Below, in pieces: positions 60,401 through 64,000 of a DNA stretch of 64,000 nucleotides. The position numbers and the translations under genes are program-made. The notes under the pieces were generated by a model. The model did not search any database, was not told where the DNA came from, and saw only the letters and a list, made by a program, of their open reading frames with translations. Origin of the DNA: Echinococcus granulosus (Eukaryota; Platyhelminthes; Cestoda; Cyclophyllidea; Taeniidae); assembly GCF_000524195.1 (NCBI RefSeq), contig NW_020170430.1:292764-356763 (forward strand), read 5' to 3'. The number at the start of each line of letters is the position of its first letter. Positions within the stretch are counted from its first letter, which is position 1.

Positions 60401-63136
60401 AAGAGAGGCAGCCTTGTAAAGAAAAACTGCTTATTTACACGACCTTGCTTATATGTAATAGCTAAAGATACAAAAATAGTATCTCACAATGGAATGCAGC
60501 ACTAATGAGAGGTAAATGAGGGGGTTATTTGAAAGTAGTCGTGCGTCCTAGCTCGATCACTCTCATGCGGAGCACCTGGATTGTGCAGTGAAAAATAAGG
60601 GACATTTCTGGGGGAGGGCCATAACACCTGCGTCAAGATTGATATTCATATCATATTTAAAACACCTCTGCTTTATAAAAGGCCGAAAATTCATCTAGCA
60701 CATTTTTTGTTAAGTTCAAGGCGTAGGGCGGCAAGCAGTGTGCTTTAATTCAAACCCATAGTTTTCATTCGTTATTCTTACATTTCGGTGTTTAGATACA
60801 AATAATCGGTTCGTTTAATAAAAAATACGCAGAGTGTATAAACTGCCGTCGTACCTATATAATTCGTTTTGTCATCCACTTAAGTATAATTTGGTAAATC
60901 CTAATTTCATTGAAACTTTTACATTCCCTTGTGGGAAAACCATACTTTTCTGGCATTAAAGAAAGCGACATCCTGTCACTTAATACATCTAGGCTTCCAG
61001 AACACTTCAATCTGATTCATTTTATGGCCTGACTTCCGCTGCCATTAAATTTGTTCTTTGTACCACGTCTGCTGCTGTATAATTTCATGCAGACAAGTAA
61101 TTCTCAACGCTATTTTGTAAACAAGGAAAAAGTAAAAGGTAAAGTGTGATTTGTAGCAAGAAAATGTGTGTAGCAGTTTTTATCTTGGAGCAATGTGCAG
61201 CAAAGTGTAGAATTTTGCAAATCCTTTTCTATACTATTTATTATTCCAGAAAAGTAGGTCAGTGAACTTTTTTAGATTTCCTATCGTCTTCTTAACTGAT
61301 GAGCCGTGATGTGATGACCCAGAAACCTATCATTGAAATTTGGATCTACTTATTTATGTGCTTCAGTTTGTACCTCTTATTTACTTCTCCTTATGAACGT
61401 GACACTTGCGGCCGAGTGCAATCTGTTAAATTATTAACCACTTGACACCACAATCACCCCCTGGATTTAACTAAAGGTACATCCAGGATTTATGATCGTG
61501 TGGTTATAAAAGTGCGCACATTTCTACCAATTTTCTTATCGTCATCTCCAACTGCCCTGGGCCCTTCGTTAAGGTTTTTGCAGATTTGTTGGGTCAGGCA
61601 CTCATTACAAGTTTATACCGCCGACTTTGGTGGATTACAATTTAACGTAAGTGCGATTCTTTGTTATCTGTTGACGTAATTAGTTTCGAATACAACCAAT
61701 GCAATGTCTATTGTGAGAGATGCAGTGGTTAAAACAGCGCCCTTAAGCTTGGTAGGTGTGATCCTGATTAAGCCGAGTAAACTGATTCAAAAAAGGAAAT
61801 TAATGTAATTTAAGGGAGAGGCTCGATAGCTATTCCCACATTTTAGAAGTCTTGGTGGATCTACACAGCACCGCAAAAGTATCGAGGATGGTTAAGTGAA
61901 GAGGCTGATTTTTAGACTTCTTTGCTTTTTAAAAGAAATACGCTCGGTCACTCTTATCACATTGGCATCGAATGCCCAAGCATGTGTAAGTGTTAACCTT
62001 ACGAAGAAGGATCTGCAAGACTTGCGATAGCGAATAGCAAATGCAAATCAACGGGAGATGAACAATTTGTGTGTTAATTGTAGTAAAGGATTCAAGAGGT
62101 ATCTCAACAAGAATCAAACAATTTTTTACAAATAAGAACCAAAATTGATTTTGCACTTTTAAAACAAGGGAATGAATTCGTACTTCACGTGGATAAAAAA
62201 ATTCATATTCCCTACCAAACGGAGGAAACTCGATACTTCTCCCGTTTAATCATGGTTTGCAATTATTTATTCCATGAGTTCCAAAGGATCTTTGCGATAA
62301 CTTTTAAAGCATCAATTCGTAAACCATAAGTTGCATCCAAGGAGGTCCCTTTTTTCGTGAAGTCACTGTCAGTAATCAGAACTGATACGATCATCAGAAT
62401 TTAACAGAGGATTGGGTGCTGTGTTAATTAGCCCAGATGAGTTAACGACTCTTACTTCTTTTTCTTGTTTATCAAACACAGAGTCGAAAAATTCATCTGC
62501 TTTTTCTCTCGGAGATTCTATGGCTTCGGTCCTTTCTTCAGAAGTTTTGTTTTCTCTGGTCTGCTCGTGTACCTGCTCAGAAGTGATGTGTACTTCCTCG
62601 AAGCTGTAATTTGTTCTAAAGGGATGTCCCATCCTATGTTGTGCATTATCGTGTCGCGGAGAGTACTGTGTCCTATGCAGCGCACTAGGAGTGGAAGGGA
62701 TCTGGACAATCGATTGCTGCGGGTGACTTTGCAGGGGCTCCTCGTCTTCCTCATAGCTGGTGAAGGAGGGATTGCCGGAAACGGAGGTTGAATTGCAATA
62801 TCCCCCTCCGACCGCAACTGTGCTCTGTGAACTGCTCCAACTCATTCCACTGGCTGCTGAGTCGTATGACTCGCAAGACTTTTGCGGTTTCACCTGTCCC
62901 ACCTGCACCTTGCCTCCGCTCCCGCCTGACCCATCATCAAGCCGAATTTCTGGCAATCGCGACATAGGCTTGGGTAGCTCTGCGCGAAGTAAGAGAGTGC
63001 TGCGTGGATTCAACGATTGAAGGAATGAATCTGACGTTGATGGGATATCATGTGAATGTGATCCCCCACTGGTAACGTTGGCCTGACGCGTGAGTCGACC
63101 AGATTTGCTAGCTGAAGGCTTTAAGGGGAAGGACAT
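57442..63136 (-). CDS. Largely disordered protein, unrecognised
   Basis: Three minus-strand exons in phase 1: 63136-62389, 58869-58786, 57647-57442 (stop); 345 aa, with introns of about 3.5 and 1.1 kb. Exon 1 alone carries 249 codons from ATG 63136. It is rich in Ser, Pro, Gly and Gln, with an acidic, charged segment at its end (HITSEQVHEQTRENK; EKADEFFDSVFDKQEKE) that may be helical. Exon 2 is short and basic (AKKKSFRRFWKLAYRAIR). Exon 3 has DPVYQLLKSAATQ, then a Ser/Gly/His linker and an acidic end. The exon 1 donor (GATC|GTATCAG) is weak, so another donor or further exons are possible; exon 2 has an alternative donor at GGGAT|GTACGT. Low complexity and the lack of catalytic motifs suggest a scaffold or regulatory protein, but no family is recognised. 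Confidence 0.6.
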
Positions 63137-64000
63137 GTTCCGATTGGTTCAGCACAACCAAGTGGTTGGAGGTTGGCGCACAATAATGGTCTAGCGGGGA
63201 TATAAGTGTCGCCTACGTATGCAGCACAGCCCAGTGAATTGTCTCTCCCAAAAATGGCCTAGGTTGAAACGCAGCGAATGGACAGTAGGCCAGTGCAATC
63301 TTTCAAAGTGATACCTAGGTGAACGCATGCACAACCTCGCTCACCCTGATGTGAAACTTTGGCAATGCGTGCAGAAACAGGCCTCCAATTGGCCGGATGG
63401 GAGGAGGCCAATCACTTCCTCCATGGCGATGTTTCAGGATATCTTCGAATATGTAGAACGTTTTCTGTACAAATTCAACTTTGCTTACACTAATGCGCAA
63501 CAATATAATTGTATGAACCATGGATTTTCACATAATCCTACTAGACTTCACTAAGGCACTGGCAGGCTCCGAGTTCATTTATGAATTTATATCTTCGAAA
63601 GTCATAGTGAGGTTTTTATAATGAGCAAAAGTTCTGCTCATTATTGCGAGCATTAAACGGCTTTCTTCACATTCACTTTCTAGTCAAACTTATCCTTACA
63701 CTCTTGCTTAAACAAATTATAGGCCACTTTACCTCGGAACCTCCTTTATAATACAACATCATAAAAGAGAGCTCATGTTAGGAGAAGCGATATAATTACA
63801 AAGTGTGTTCTGTGATCAAAATAGGGCTCCATAACCAGCCACAGTTGCACCGTAGTTGGATTGAATAATAGTTCCTTGTTCAATTAATGTTAAAAACAAT
63901 CTTGACATTTATTTTAACTGTAGTAGTCCTTGATCATTATGTATTTTAGAAATATTAAAAAATACATGAACAAATAAAGTAATTTACTTACCTACGATTG
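63137..64000. promoter_or_regulatory. 5' flank of the disordered-protein gene
   Basis: Presumed promoter and 5' UTR of the minus-strand gene starting at 63136. A TATAT core lies about 65 bp upstream (near 63198-63203), and a CCAAT sequence occurs on the plus strand near 63408. A plus-strand frame (63327-63554) runs through this flank but has no motif. The assignment is positional. Confidence 0.3.

Noticed and set aside
1..64000. CRISPR arrays, rRNA genes or bacterial-type operons
   Set aside because: No regularly spaced repeats or rRNA signatures were seen, and the spliced genes show this is a nuclear eukaryotic sequence.

Overview
The window is eukaryotic nuclear DNA, A+T-rich, with spliced genes separated by long empty stretches. 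GT-AG introns are often extremely small, with one group near 30-41 nt and another near 62-94 nt. Together with a protein set of animal type (DHX9, DEF8/PLEKHM-type RH domain, PTPA, TADA2B, SLU7, plakin-like repeats) and Ty3/gypsy remnants, this suggests a parasitic flatworm, most likely a tapeworm. The species assignment is inference. Exon models below were built by hand from splice signals, reading-phase continuity and resemblance to known families. Wherever a chain of exons is given, phases match at every junction unless stated.

Layout, left to right. 122-5462 (+): the last ten exons of a DHX9/RNA helicase A orthologue. 6363-8819 (+): an RH-domain (DEF8/PLEKHM/Rubicon-type) zinc protein. 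8935-10176 (-): PTPA, the PP2A activator, convergent with the RH gene. 12802-20407 (+): a 16-exon gene of about 877 aa with a coiled-coil/spectrin-like N-terminal half and plectin-like repeats at the C-terminus. 22311-24990 (-): 3' part of a single-pass membrane protein gene. 25-31 kb: no gene recognised, but a decayed Ty3/gypsy protease-RT fragment at 28.7-29.6 kb and one member of a dispersed repeat at 26.8 kb (the other is at 10.6 kb). 31165-35156 (-): a C2H2 zinc-finger gene with symmetric phase-1 exons and a tandemly repeated exon motif. 37644-39794 (-): TADA2B, the SAGA adaptor. 40780-43086 (+): SLU7, a splicing factor, divergent from TADA2B. 43-57 kb: mostly empty, with one candidate membrane-protein exon pair near 44.2-44.9 kb and an unexplained 193-codon ORF at 52.8 kb. 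57442-63136 (-): a gene for a largely disordered protein with large introns.

No operon logic applies. The recognised genes are housekeeping functions in RNA metabolism (DHX9, SLU7), transcription (TADA2B, zinc-finger protein), phosphatase control (PTPA), endolysosomal trafficking (RH protein) and cytoskeleton (plakin-like). I found no CRISPR array, no rRNA and no convincing tRNA. The most unusual items are the unidentified plakin-like gene, the duplicated-exon zinc-finger gene, the TADA2B without an identifiable SWIRM domain, and the very small introns.
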